A stretch of DNA of 64,000 bases from Vanessa cardui (GCF_905220365.1 NC_061147.1:2542001-2606000); one strand, 5' to 3'. Numbered from the stretch's first letter, positions 1 through 10,261 are shown. The notes: generated by a model not told the origin, from the letters alone. Numbers and translations: made by a program.

Positions 1-11
1 GTTCGTAATTG

Positions 12-27
12 TGTACGTACAATGTTT
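12..27. repeat. Target-site duplication, 3' side of the I-like LINE
   Basis: The 16-base string TGTACGTACAATGTTT occurs here and again, without mismatch, at 5400-5415, bracketing the retrotransposon between them. The last Ts merge with the poly(T) run, so the exact inner border is uncertain by a few bases. Confidence 0.9.
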
Positions 28-44
28 TTTTTTTTTTTTGTCTG

Positions 45-55
45 TTTATTTTATT
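45..55 (-). promoter_or_regulatory. Polyadenylation signals of the LINE
   Basis: Two overlapping AATAAA hexamers read on the minus strand (45-50 and 50-55), just upstream of the poly(A) tail at 25-39. A third lies at 63-68. They sit in the short 3' UTR after the ORF2 stop and fit 3' end formation of the retrotransposon RNA. Confidence 0.6.
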
Positions 56-112
56 TAGAGGGTTTATTCTATAAAGTAGAATATGCCACCCCCATAGGAG
101 CTATTACAAAAA

Positions 113-3100
113 TTACATTCTACGTTTACACCCTTTTTGAACCATATTGTATAGCATCTTAGCCTCAGCTGAATTTGGTGAGGCCAAGATACTGTTACAA
201 GATGCAAAATCAAAACAATATGGTAAAGCAGCTTCAATTTGCTTCCTCTCTGCTTCGTTCCGTACACATTCCAACAATATGTGATATACATCTTCTATAG
301 TTCCGCACTCGCTACAGTTAGGAGATGGAACCTTCTTCATGAGGAAAGCAAAACTATTCAGAGGGAAGTGTCCGGATCGAAGCCTTAATGAAGTTATTAC
401 GTCACTCCTGCTCATATTGGAATTGTCAAACCAAGGTTTCTGCAATAGACATGGTTGGACTGTTCTGTACCAGATACCTTTGGTTCGCGACCTTTCGTTA
501 AAATACTCTGACCAAAGATTAAAACAGTATTGTTTGACTCGATATAAATTTTCGGAGCAACTTGGTAAATAATTTATAACGTGATCATCAACAATAGCTT
601 CTTTTGCTAGTTTGTCAACAATTTCATTGCCAGTAATTCCAATATGAGCTGGGATCCACTGCAGTTTTACATTAATATTTGTTTTGTGAAATTCCTTTAA
701 AATGTTTAAAATAACAAAGGCTATAGGAACTCCATTATAACCCCAGGAGCACCTTTTTATGTGTTGGAGTGCGCTCTTCGAATCACTTAAAATTACGAAG
801 TTTTTACCTCCGAGAGACTTAATATACGAAAGACATTCGGCTATAGCAATAAGTTCAGCAGACATGATAGGAATATTGAGGTTTAACTTTAATTTAATGG
901 AACTTCCAATTTGAGGATCAAAAAACGCTATTCCTTCATCTTCATTTTTTTTAGATGCGTCCGTAAAAATTTTATGATAGTTATCATATTTATCATTGAT
1001 AAATTGACTACAAATTACTTTGATATCTTTAGTATCGCATTTTTTCTTCGACTTAACTATTGCAGGTATATCATGCATAATTACCGAATCTAAATCTATG
1101 TAATTGACCCACGTATCTAAATTATACATTTCAGGCTTACTTGAAGAATGTATATTATACGAGTTAAAAGTTCTATAAATGGTTATTAATAACGGTAATT
1201 TTTTAGATCTCCAATAATAATTTTGACAATTTGCATTAAGTTCTACAATATTAGTGTACACTGGACTTGGACTAAATGCTTTGCTTTTAAATAAAAATTT
1301 GCTTCCTAAATACACTCTACGTATATGCAACGGTACCAAACAAAGCTCGCTTTCCATCACATGAATGGCGGTGCTCTTAACAAATCCACCAATTAATCGC
1401 ATTGCCATATTTTGAACACGATCTAGATTAATGAGATGAGTTTTAGCAGCATTGTCGTAAAGAAAACACGCGTAATCCATCCTGCTTCTAATTATACTTA
1501 TATACAAACGTCTAAGGTGTTTGGGGTGAATTCCCCAATTTAAGCCAGCTAAAATTTTGAATAAATTAATAAACTTTTGTGTTTTTTCTACTACACTATT
1601 AATGTGCATAGCCCATCTCAGTGACTTATCTAGCCAGAACCCTAAATATTTTACGTTTTCAACAACCTCCAATAATACGCCAAAAATGTTCAATCTAACT
1701 GTATTTCTTCTAAAATTTCGTTTAAAAATGCAAACTTTACTTTTCCTGGGAGAAATTTCTAATCCAATATCTAAAAAGGTTTTACTTAAATAGTTTAATG
1801 CCGTTTGTAGGTGCCTAACACTCTCCGAAATTTGATTTGTTACGTAAATCGCAAAGTCATCCGCGTATTGAGATACATATACATTGTTTATATTTTTACA
1901 AATATGTATAGTAATGATGTTAAATAATAACGGAGACAGGGGATCTCCTTGAGCTAAGCCCTTACTGGTAGAACGACAAATACAGAAATTATCTCCAGTT
2001 ATTTTTAAATATCTTTCACTTAAATATGACCATAAATATGCACACACTTTAGACCCAACAGAAAATTTATCCAAAATAGACAGTAAGGCCGTAATTTCTA
2101 CATTATTATACGCGTTATCGATGTCAATAAAACAGCCAACCGTTGGAATTTTATTAGAAAAACCGATCTGTATCCTGGAGACTATCGTAGCTAAACTATC
2201 TAAAGCAGATTTTCCTTTTCTGAAGCCCACTGTATTTTGAGAAAACAAACTATTATGTTCGAAAAACCATTCTAACCTAATTTTTATCATATTATGAAAA
2301 ATTTTGCATATGCAGGACATCATCGAAATTGGTCTCAAAGATGTCAGGGAATGAGGATCTCTTCCTGGTTTAGGAATAGTCACGATATTGATATTCCTCC
2401 ACTGTCTCGGAGCAAATTCATGCGTAAAAAACAAGTTATATAAACGCAACAGAATTACTTTGCCATTAAAAGGAATATGCTCAATCATTGAATATGAAAT
2501 ATTGTCCAGGCCAGGAGAGGTGTCTTTTGATCGTATACATTTTAATAATTCTGAAAGAGTAAATTCAAGTTCCAAGTCGAGATTATCTGAAGTAAATGTG
2601 GGTCGCAAAGGACATGCGTAATCTGGTGTTATACTATTTAAAACTAATGTCGCCCTCTCTTTGTCAATGACATGCTTAGGAGATTTGAATCCCTTAAACC
2701 ACCTCATTTTATCCCACATTTCGACTGACGTACTAACTTGGTCTATCGAAGTACAAAAACCTTTAAAGTCGACATATTTTGCTTGACGCATTAATCGCTG
2801 TGACTGAGCTATTTTTTCTTTAAGAAGATCAAAATTTTGGGGGATAGGATTACGACGGAACACGCTTAATGCTAATCTGCGTACGGCAACGGATTTTGAC
2901 AAATTTGGAGTCCAATATTTTTTTGGCGAGAACTTACTATCTGGATTCTGATTTAATTTAATGTATGGTATATGAAGCTCTGCTGCTATATTTAAAAAAT
3001 CTACAAAAGTATCATAGTCCCTTTGGAGATCATTGGAAAATTTATAACTATTAAACAAAGAATTTAGGCAGTTTGTGTAAGATAACCAATCGGCTTGTTT

Positions 3101-3820
3101 ATAATTTCTACGTAAATAAAATTTTGAATCAGTGATAAAATTAAATGAAACTTTTATGATTAAATGATCGCTACCTAAAGACTCATTAAGAACAGTCCAA
3201 TCTAATTTTTGCGCTATATCACAGGACGCAGTAGTTATATCTGGAGAACTTTGTCGTACCTGATCATTTACTACAGCCATTCTAGTCACGGAGCCGTTAT
3301 TTATCGAAACAAAATTACTATTAATTATTGAATTGTATATTTGAGTTCCTCTTGTGTCTGTTTTGCAAGACCAATTTGTATGATGTCCGTTAAAATCCCC
3401 AAGTATAATAGTTTTGCTGTCATAAAAGGAAAAGATATAATCCCAATCACTCTGGCTTGTTCTGATTACCGATGTACAATATACACCTATTAAGTTTTCT
3501 ATATCGTAGCAATTGCTAAGTTTTATTTGGATAACATATATTCCTTGGGTCAAGTTACTGTTGTTCATAGTATTCAGCATATGCGACTTGATAGATTTAT
3601 GCGTTAAAACTGCTATTCCACCATAACCGTCATTTCTATCAACCCTAAATATATTGTAATTACTTATCTTAATAACTTCGTTCTCTTCTAACCACGTTTC
3701 GCATAGTACCGCAATGTGAACTTTTTCTTGCAATAATAAATTTTCAAAGACAATTAATTTGGGTTTCAAGCTTCGGCAATTCCATTGTATAATATTTACT
3801 TTAATTTTATTCTTATCCAT
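113..3820 (-). CDS. LINE ORF2: APE endonuclease, reverse transcriptase, RNase H polyprotein
   Basis: 1235 residues, uninterrupted. It nicks target DNA and copies the element RNA at the nick. Domains in order: an exonuclease-endonuclease-phosphatase type endonuclease (N14 in QWNCRSL, E41 in LCETW, LGDFNGHH near 140, GSDH near 218); a reverse transcriptase with GFRKGKSALD, FIDIDNAYNNV, GLAQGDPLSPLLFN and the catalytic YADD near 650; an RNase H with TDAS near 953, SAELIAI, SDSKSAL near 1010 and WIPAHIGITGNEIVDKLAKEA near 1057-1075; and a C-terminal cysteine/histidine knuckle (CSECG..HILLEC) near 1170-1185. The ATG overlaps the end of ORF1 by 8 nt. All visible catalytic residues are present, so the enzyme is probably functional. 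Placement in the I superfamily rests on the RNase H domain and is inferred. Confidence 0.95.
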   Translation of the reverse strand: MDKNKIKVNIIQWNCRSLKPKLIVFENLLLQEKVHIAVLCETWLEENEVIKISNYNIFRVDRNDGYGGIAVLTHKSIKSHMLNTMNNSNLTQGIYVIQIKLSNCYDIENLIGVYCTSVIRTSQSDWDYIFSFYDSKTIILGDFNGHHTNWSCKTDTRGTQIYNSIINSNFVSINNGSVTRMAVVNDQVRQSSPDITTASCDIAQKLDWTVLNESLGSDHLIIKVSFNFITDSKFYLRRNYKQADWLSYTNCLNSLFNSYKFSNDLQRDYDTFVDFLNIAAELHIPYIKLNQNPDSKFSPKKYWTPNLSKSVAVRRLALSVFRRNPIPQNFDLLKEKIAQSQRLMRQAKYVDFKGFCTSIDQVSTSVEMWDKMRWFKGFKSPKHVIDKERATLVLNSITPDYACPLRPTFTSDNLDLELEFTLSELLKCIRSKDTSPGLDNISYSMIEHIPFNGKVILLRLYNLFFTHEFAPRQWRNINIVTIPKPGRDPHSLTSLRPISMMSCICKIFHNMIKIRLEWFFEHNSLFSQNTVGFRKGKSALDSLATIVSRIQIGFSNKIPTVGCFIDIDNAYNNVEITALLSILDKFSVGSKVCAYLWSYLSERYLKITGDNFCICRSTSKGLAQGDPLSPLLFNIITIHICKNINNVYVSQYADDFAIYVTNQISESVRHLQTALNYLSKTFLDIGLEISPRKSKVCIFKRNFRRNTVRLNIFGVLLEVVENVKYLGFWLDKSLRWAMHINSVVEKTQKFINLFKILAGLNWGIHPKHLRRLYISIIRSRMDYACFLYDNAAKTHLINLDRVQNMAMRLIGGFVKSTAIHVMESELCLVPLHIRRVYLGSKFLFKSKAFSPSPVYTNIVELNANCQNYYWRSKKLPLLITIYRTFNSYNIHSSSKPEMYNLDTWVNYIDLDSVIMHDIPAIVKSKKKCDTKDIKVICSQFINDKYDNYHKIFTDASKKNEDEGIAFFDPQIGSSIKLKLNLNIPIMSAELIAIAECLSYIKSLGGKNFVILSDSKSALQHIKRCSWGYNGVPIAFVILNILKEFHKTNINVKLQWIPAHIGITGNEIVDKLAKEAIVDDHVINYLPSCSENLYRVKQYCFNLWSEYFNERSRTKGIWYRTVQPCLLQKPWFDNSNMSRSDVITSLRLRSGHFPLNSFAFLMKKVPSPNCSECGTIEDVYHILLECVRNEAERKQIEAALPYCFDFASCNSILASPNSAEAKMLYNMVQKGCKRRM

Positions 3821-5234
3821 TATTACCTATAAATTCTAATATATTCCTAAGCCACAAACAATCCGAAAAACACTCCACAATATTCAAAATTAAAAATTCT
3901 ATACCCATCTTCAATACTCGTTTTACTTTTTCGTGTAAAGAACTTCTATTTAAAAATATTACGTTTTTAATTCTATCTATTAATTCTTTTAATGTTATCT
4001 TATTACTTTTACTAGTGTCCTTAATGTTAGTACTATCGTAATTTGTTTCACCTTCATTGATATCGACCACAGACTCTTTATCCGATGGAACACCCCAGTT
4101 AAATTCCGATGAACGATCATGCTTCTGACGCTTTCTTTTCTTCTTTTTATAACGTGTCGTTGTTTTTTCTGACTGAATGTCTTCTTCCTCAGTATGGATA
4201 TTTTCTTCGACAATACCTGTCCCTATTACTGGTTCTTGAGTGCTAAAAATTGTTTCGATGTTTTGCGCATTATCATAATTATTTATTTGAGCAGCTCTTT
4301 TTAGATTTTGATCGGGGTCCGGAGGAACGTATATGTCAAGCGCTTTTCTATAAGTACAATTGTATTCGGCCATGATCTCTCTTAACTTTTTTTCTTTAAT
4401 ATACATTGGACATAGCTTTGACAAAGCCATGTGCCTTCCTTTGCAGTTTGCGCATTTAAATACATTTGTATCGCAATTAGGATGCGAATCTCCACATTTT
4501 GGGCATATCACTTTTGGTGAAGAACACCTTTTTGCATAATGTCCTAATTTCCAGCATCGCGAACATTGAGACACAGGAAAGACGTATGGCTCCACATCAA
4601 TTTTAAGTCCATCTACAGTAATGTATTTAGGTAAAAAGGACCCTTTGAAACACAAGCGAACCGCTTCGCTTGCCACCCATAAAGCTTCACTGCCCTTTCC
4701 TCGGCGGTTAAGACGACGCACCGATACCAAATTATCTGGCCCTTCATATTTAATATTTTTGTAAATTTCATCCTCAGACAAATCCAGGTCGACCGATTTA
4801 ATGATCCCGTAGGTGTAACTTACTTCTAATGGCCTATGAAATTTCCAACCAATTCTACCAAACTCTTCGCATTTTATAAAATTTTCCATACTCTCTTCAT
4901 TTTGAAATTCCACTCGTATCTTATATGGATGTAAATATTTTATGCGTATTACATGTTGAATATCATTTTCTTTAAAAAGTTTAGCCAATCTAAATTGTTT
5001 GGGTAATTTATTTTCACAAGAAACGTACACTTCAAATTTATCTTTCCTTAGTCTCTTCTCCTTCCTGTTTTGTACTATATCCCATTCTAATTCTTCTTCC
5101 AGTAATTCGGAATCTTCTCTTGTCCTCTTTGAATTCATAGTATCCCTTTCTTTATTTCCTTCCTCACATATATACTGTTCCTCACAAGTTGAAATGTTAT
5201 AGGTCTCTTCTACTTCGATATTATTATCCGTCAT
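3813..5234 (-). CDS. LINE ORF1: Gag-like nucleic-acid-binding protein with zinc knuckles
   Basis: 473 residues, upstream of ORF2 on the same transcript. ORF1 proteins of this type coat the element RNA and form the retrotransposition particle. The first 70 residues are acidic and charged. Residues about 60-200 hold an RRM-like stretch. Three cysteine/histidine knuckles follow at about 221-278: CSRCWKLGHYAKRC is C-X2-C-X4-H-X4-C, then CPKCGDSHPNC, then CANCKGRHMALSKLC. The next part is highly charged, including a lysine/arginine block (RYKKKKRKRQK) that could act as a nuclear signal. The start was chosen because it opens the frame just inside the 5' UTR and gives a normal family length. The stop lies within the ORF2 start region. 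Confidence 0.92.
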   Translation of the reverse strand: MTDNNIEVEETYNISTCEEQYICEEGNKERDTMNSKRTREDSELLEEELEWDIVQNRKEKRLRKDKFEVYVSCENKLPKQFRLAKLFKENDIQHVIRIKYLHPYKIRVEFQNEESMENFIKCEEFGRIGWKFHRPLEVSYTYGIIKSVDLDLSEDEIYKNIKYEGPDNLVSVRRLNRRGKGSEALWVASEAVRLCFKGSFLPKYITVDGLKIDVEPYVFPVSQCSRCWKLGHYAKRCSSPKVICPKCGDSHPNCDTNVFKCANCKGRHMALSKLCPMYIKEKKLREIMAEYNCTYRKALDIYVPPDPDQNLKRAAQINNYDNAQNIETIFSTQEPVIGTGIVEENIHTEEEDIQSEKTTTRYKKKKRKRQKHDRSSEFNWGVPSDKESVVDINEGETNYDSTNIKDTSKSNKITLKELIDRIKNVIFLNRSSLHEKVKRVLKMGIEFLILNIVECFSDCLWLRNILEFIGNNG

Positions 5235-5399
5235 GTTTTAAAACGCATAAAACGTTTTATTCATAACAACGTATCGCCGGGTCGGCATTACCGGCGCGAC
5301 CCGCGCGCGCACGGCGTTATCGCCTTATCGGCGATGTAGTAAACAACTTGCTTAAAGACAAATTAACGCGACCGCTTCGCACGAATACCGCCACGAGAA
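5235..5399 (-). other. GC-rich structured 5' UTR of the LINE
   Basis: About 165 nt from the insertion border to the ORF1 ATG. Bases 5271-5335 are strikingly GC-rich in an AT-rich locus and rich in inverted repeats: CGGGTCG pairs with CGACCCG, and CGCCTTATCGGCG is itself self-complementary. This would hold the internal promoter (LINEs carry promoters downstream of their start) and may fold strongly in the RNA. No promoter motif is clear enough to mark. Confidence 0.6.
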
Positions 5400-5415
5400 T
5401 GTACGTACAATGTTT
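5400..5415. repeat. Target-site duplication, 5' side of the I-like LINE
   Basis: Exact match of the 16 bases at 12-27. It fixes the 5' end of the element at 5399 and shows that the copy is not 5'-truncated. Confidence 0.9.
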
Positions 5416-5499
5416 CTTTGAAGCAAACACTACTGTATGAATTTTATTGATACTACAATAATATAGCTTACACATAAGAATATCACATACGATTTTCAT

Positions 5500-5611
5500 T
5501 GGAGTTCAAGTTTGCTTCATACTAAATGAAATTCCGTTCAGCGGTTTGGTCGTGAAAGAGCGACAGACAGACAGACAAAGTCACTTTCAAATTTATAATA
5601 TTAGTATATAA
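5500..5611 (+). repeat. RTE-like LINE 3' tail, family F
   Basis: Carries the family-F block 'GGAGTTCAAGTTTGCTTCAT', then 'CAGCGGTTTGGTCGTGAAAG', a run of CAGA units and 'TTTATAATATTAGTATA'. The same order recurs at 14121, 22201, 45168 (reverse) and 59694. Such tails end 5'-truncated RTE-like elements in Lepidoptera; class by inference. Confidence 0.6.
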
Positions 5612-6770
5612 TTTGTGACGAGCGAAATCGTGGACGGCAACTACCTAGTATGAAATATATAAATTAAAACACGTAAATAAATAATATAATATATTCACAT
5701 ACATTATCATCTCAGCCCTTTTGTATCCGACTCCTATGCCATAAATATGAAACACCTCGAACGTAACTCGCCCCAAACACTTAGTAGGACCATAAATGGA
5801 AATCAAGTATTAACGCCTTATTCAAACAAAAATGTCACGATTTAGAGACATCGTTCTTGTGTTTTTTATCGAAAAGCGTTTGTGATTTCGAAATATACAC
5901 ATTCTTTCATCCTCACTTGAAAGAGTAGCAAAGATAGTATGTCTATATATTATAGGTAAACACAATAGTTCAATAACCTCTGTTTGTAAATAATTTTCTT
6001 TTTTTTATAATATTGCTATCGATAAAATTTGGAAATTTGATTTGATGAGAAATATTTGAAACGTGCATAGTTTTAATTCAAATATCTTTATTCAACTTAT
6101 ATGGGGTACTCTTTTTTATTGATTGTCGAAATTCAACCATGGTTCAGAAATAAACACCTTAGACCTGAGAAGAACTGAGATAGAAACTCAGCATATTTAT
6201 TTGATTACAATAACTTAAACATTTTCAAAAAAAATCTTCAAACTTTCACCATATGGCGAATAGCTATTATTAATTGCACAAGCATTTCATACGCAGATGA
6301 GTGTTACCTTCCTAATACTTTGTCTATATGAATATAAATTTGGCTATTTTTTGGCAATTTTCTTTTAAAAGAACACTATTTTTCTTTTTTAATTCCAAAT
6401 CTGAATTATACATCATCTTCCTGGACAGTAATAGGTGAATCCCGGAATCTCCGTTGTTAAAGGCAAAGCCACATACAATGAGAGCTTTAATAACGGATCC
6501 CACGTGAACAGTCCCGCCGCTACCTTTATCCGGGATAAGCTTTTAAGGCGAACAACACTACCTCCACTGTGTTTGTAAGATGAGAGATCAATTTAATTTC
6601 CGTCTAGGTTTTTTAGAAGTAAATAAAGTTCTTTTTTGTAACTATAAAAAAATAACTGAAGTAACTTGAAGTAAATAATAGTCAATATATAGGCAAATAT
6701 GGGTCACCAGATTCACTACTTTTATTTCTGACTTTGGGAATTAAGAAGATTACTCTCGCAACAAAAAACA
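5612..6770. other. AT-rich stretch without gene
   Basis: No ORF of note. A short decayed family-E fragment sits near 6145-6200 ('CCTGAGAAGAACTGAGATAG'). A slightly GC-richer patch at 6420-6560 has no recognisable content. Confidence 0.5.
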
Positions 6771-7040
6771 GCCGATGTAGCCTAGTGGTTAGAACGCGTA
6801 GATTTTAACCAATTATGGCGGTTCCAAACCCAGGCAAACACCACTGAAATTTCATGTGCTTAATATATGCTTATGATTCATCTCAAGCTCGGTGGTAAAT
6901 TGCGTTTCATCGGATATTCTGCCAACCTACATTGAAGCAGCTAGGTGTACCTACTATGCTCCTAACCTTCTCCTAAAAGAGAGAGAAGGCCTCAGTCCAG
7001 CAGTGGGAAATTAACAAATTGTTACTATGTGTTACTATTA
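6771..7040 (+). mobile_element. SINE family A, diverged copy
   Basis: Starts GCCGATGTAGCCTAGTGGTT, keeps an A-box-like head and a B-box-like GGTTCCAAACCC, the mid-region 'CATCTCAAGCTCGGTGG' and the tail 'CCAGCAGTGGGAAATTAAC' then GTTACTATGTGTTAC. Many substitutions, so an old copy. No target-site duplication found. Confidence 0.75.
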
Positions 7041-7530
7041 ATCACAACAATACTAAGTATTACTGTTCAGTTTTTAAATATAGAATAAATTGAGGGTAGC
7101 TACCTAGACTGTTAGCAGGAAATCCCGTCACCAAGTAAAGTATTTAATGTGGCAAACCACACAAATATGGCTATTTTGAGCAAACATAGGTTTTATGATA
7201 AATAAAATTTGATATTGGATAACAATTGTTCGTGAGTTCATTGAACTTTGCCATCTCAATGGGGTACGAAGGTCTATGAACTGTAACAAATCAATTATTT
7301 TATTAAATAACTGTTTCAATTGATTTTTAGTTAAACGACAAGTGCTCCAGTAACAAGCGTTGTCTTATCATAATTTTGTTTTTAAGTCACTGCTTCGCTT
7401 TTACTGTTGATATTCCTTCAAGTGCTCACATAACGTTTGAATTAATTAAGTTAACTAATATGATTAAAACGTAAAGCTATGTTATTATGCTATTTGGCGA
7501 TATATGTTTTAATTTGAAGTTTTATTAAGT
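7041..7530. other. AT-rich stretch without gene
   Basis: No repeat family or ORF that I can support. The only open frame (7128-7319, minus) has no protein-like features. Confidence 0.4.
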
Positions 7531-7799
7531 ACTAGATGTACACGCGACATTTTTGCGCTTTGCATTGCATGCATTGCATTTAATAAAAAAGTTATTTTTG
7601 AAGCCTGAGTTACTCCTTATTACAACCTCTCTGCCATTGAAAGTCCCGTCAAAATCGGTCCAGCCATTTCAGAGATTAGCTGGAACAAACAAACAGATAG
7701 ACAACATTAAAAAATAAAATATATTCTATATGTTACCGTGTACATATGCATTTAATAAAAATTACAAACCCATTTCAATTTTATTATATGTATAGATTT
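7531..7799 (+). repeat. LINE tail, family G
   Basis: Holds 'GAGTTACTCCTTATTACA', 'AAAATCGGTCCAGCCATTTC', 'AGAGATTAGCTGGAACAAAC' and ends 'CAATTTTATTATATGTATAG'. The same layout occurs at 19394-19625, 50393-50660 and, reversed, 61786-62045. Probably the 3' part of an RTE-like retrotransposon. Confidence 0.6.
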
Positions 7800-8637
7800 T
7801 TCAGATGTAAATGTAGAGAGAGACTCGATATCCCACTGCTGGGCTATGGGATAGCACCTCACATTGACATTTCGAAGCTTCTACTACCAGACTCCCATTT
7901 TCATCCGATACATGCAGTCATGCAATCATGTCTCTTCACTGGGTGATTTAATAGATACAAATAAAGCACATGGAAATTCATGACGCTCGCCTTGTTTGCC
8001 AATTATTGGGTGGGACGCACATCTTCCACCCACTGGAACATAGACTCATTAATAAATAGAGATTTAAATAAGACAATCTGTACGATTTTCTTTATAAATT
8101 AAAATAATATCCAATTTAAAATGACAAATATTTAATTATCACGTACAATCGCTCACAGCGCTGCACCTAATAAATTGAAGTCATTACTTTTACGAGCGAG
8201 GCTCGAATTCCGATCATTATTTACTGCGTGTAACCTTATACGGAACAGTTAGCGGTTTTCGAGATAAGAACAATAAAACTTAAGTATTTTGTACGTGAAT
8301 GTACCTTTTTTTTATTCATCTCTTTCCGTTGGTTTTGGAATGAAATGAATTTTTCAAAGTTTCTTTAAGCTCTTTTTTTTTTCATATTACTTTTGTTTTA
8401 TAGTTATATATATATATTTATTGTATATATATAAAATAGCATGCACTCAACTTGGAATAATAATAATTTAGCCGTTTTAAATGTATATTCTTTTCAATAA
8501 AGTATGAAACAGAATCTATCTTAAAAAGTTTTAGTCATGAGGCGTTTTTGCGAAATGTAATAATGAAGCCGTGCGGTTCATTATCTAAATGGCTATATAG
8601 AGTTTTTTATTGTCATATACAAAATAAGTTTTAGAGA
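7800..8637. other. AT-rich stretch without gene
   Basis: Contains 'CCCACTGCTGGGCTATGGGA' near 7832, which resembles a SINE-A tail, and an AT dinucleotide tract near 8405-8435. Nothing else supported. Confidence 0.4.
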
Positions 8638-8820
8638 TGACTCCACCACGCTAATCCAATGTGGTTGTACACATAACAAAATTTTGGCAAGTGTTTTCAT
8701 TCAGCGCCAATCACAATATGATTCTTTTTTTAAATTTACTTTAATGCTTACTGAGATTGAACCCGAAATCTTCTGTTAAGATTAACGTGTATATCCACTA
8801 AACCATATTGGTTCCAGTGT
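8638..8820 (-). mobile_element. SINE family A, decayed reverse copy
   Basis: Reads in SINE-A order on the minus strand: 'CCACCACGCTAATCCAATGT' (compare CCACCACGCTGTTCCAATGC), then ATTGAACCCGAAATCTTCTG (B-box region) and CACTAAACCATATTGG (head). Heavily mutated. Confidence 0.5.
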
Positions 8821-9447
8821 CATATAAGTTCATTTGTAATAAACCATTCTGTCATATAATATATATATATATGTATATATATTCCAAATATTTACATATA
8901 GCAATATAATACAAATGAAAGTGTTTTCGTCTCGCATATACGACGCCAATCAACCCTCAATATCGATATTTGTTGTATCACAATGTTTGCTCGTTTGTGA
9001 TACAGGCGATATCGGGGGTGGTGAGACGCTGGTGGAATAATAAGTGACCATCTTAAATGTACTGTTTTCGTTATAAGGTATAGTTTTTATATATTTTTTC
9101 GCTTAACAATACTTTTAGATTGGATTCGATTATTTTAAATCGAATCTCGATTCGATTAAGTTTGCATGTGTATCGAAATATCTTTCTTCTAACAATGAGA
9201 TTTATCTTAAGTACTAAAGAGTTTTTTTTAATAAGGTTTTATATATTTTTATTATATTTAAAATCAAAGCATACAGCTAGTAAATATGAGATTATTCCTT
9301 AATCGATCGATTCGAACGATAATAATTAATCTTTTTAAGACAAAATATGTTCAATTAAGACAAGAATCACAGAAATATTTTTTTTTTTTTGAAAAGAATG
9401 CACACATAACAATAGTATTCAATTATGTATGTATATTTTATATCATT
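8821..9447. other. AT-rich stretch without gene
   Basis: An AT-repeat tract at about 8860-8882 and several imperfect palindromes built on ATTCGAT/ATCGAAT at 9118-9160 and 9300-9335. No coding signal: the open frames at 9120-9483 are low-complexity. Confidence 0.4.
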
Positions 9448-9800
9448 CAACGAATACTAGAGCTGAGATGGCCCAGTGGTTAGAACGCGTGCATCTTAAC
9501 CGATGATTGCGGGTTCAAACCCAGGCAAGCACCACTATATATGTATATGTGCTTAATTTGAATTTATAATTCATATCGTGCTCGTCGATGAAGGAGAACA
9601 TCGTGAGGAAACCTGCATGTGTCTAATTTCATCGAAATTCTGCTACATGTGTATTCTACCAAACCGAACTGGAACAGCAACAGGAGAGCATTTGGAACAT
9701 ATTTCACCAAAATATGTTCCAAATCCTCTCCTTAATGGAAGAGGAGGCCTTATCCCAGTAATGGGAAATTTGCAGGCTTTTTACTTTACAACGAATACTA
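9448..9800 (+). mobile_element. SINE family A with 12-bp target-site duplication
   Basis: The body 9460-9788 begins GAGCTGAGATGGCCCAGTGG. It has the A-box-like segment, the B-box GCGGGTTCAAACCC, and ends CCAGTAATGGGAAATTTGCA then TTTTTACTTTA. Both sides carry CAACGAATACTA (9448-9459 and 9789-9800). It has a small internal duplication around 9681-9716, where 'TTTGGAACATATTTC' and ATATGTTCCAAAT lie in inverted orientation. Confidence 0.92.
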
Positions 9801-10058
9801 ACTCTAAGCTGTGTCGTTAATAATCATGTGATAAGTTTTATTAGATAAAATTTGTTAGTGCCGTAAGTCGAATCGATTCTCACCAAGAACACGAACGAGA
9901 ATCACAGTGAATGCGATAATGACTTTAATAATGATTATTTAAATAACTATAAACTATTTTACATGATTAACAAAGTACGAGTTTAAAGCCGGATGAGGAA
10001 CAATTAATTTTCGTATGATAAATTTAATATTATAAATTTTCTATTTGGCGGAGATAAA
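9801..10058. other. AT-rich stretch without gene
   Basis: I see no repeat copy or ORF here. Confidence 0.4.
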
Positions 10059-10160
10059 AATCATCATCATCAGCCCGTTTCCGTCCACTGCTGGACATAG
10101 ACCTCTCCAAGTGCACGCCACTGTGGTCTTGCTCCGGCTACTCGCATCCAGCTCCTGAAA
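10059..10160 (-). repeat. LINE tail with ATC-repeat end
   Basis: ATCATCATCATCAGCCCGTT followed by CCACTGCTGGACATAGACCT and CTCCAAGTGCACGCCACTG. Recognisable as a widespread lepidopteran retroelement 3' end ending in a (GAT)n tail when read on the minus strand. Family name not assigned. Confidence 0.6.
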
Positions 10161-10261
10161 AATGAAAAACATCATGAGAAAACATTGTGTATTGACTAAC
10201 CAGCATTACATTATTATGATGGAATACTCAATTCTCCTCAAGCAGATAGGAGGAGCTGTTA

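Larger units (their letters stand above)
28..5399 (-). mobile_element. Full-length non-LTR retrotransposon (LINE), I-superfamily-like, apparently intact
   Basis: A complete element of about 5.37 kb on the minus strand. In its own 5'-3' order it has a GC-rich 5' UTR, ORF1 with zinc knuckles, ORF2 with endonuclease, reverse transcriptase and RNase H, a short 3' UTR with AATAAA signals and a poly(A) tail (poly-T at 25-39). It is flanked by a perfect 16-bp target-site duplication, the hallmark of target-primed reverse transcription. Both ORFs are open throughout. The RNase H domain and the ORF1 knuckles fit the I/R1/LOA/Nimb group better than Jockey or CR1; the exact clade is my inference. Intact ORFs and a perfect duplication imply a young, possibly still active, insertion. 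Confidence 0.93.

Noticed and set aside
9485..9535. tRNA-gene-like segments (A-box head plus GGGTTCAAACCC B-box), repeated throughout
   Set aside because: They occur many times with the same unrelated 3' body and flanking duplications, so they are SINE heads. No acceptor-stem pairing could be completed.
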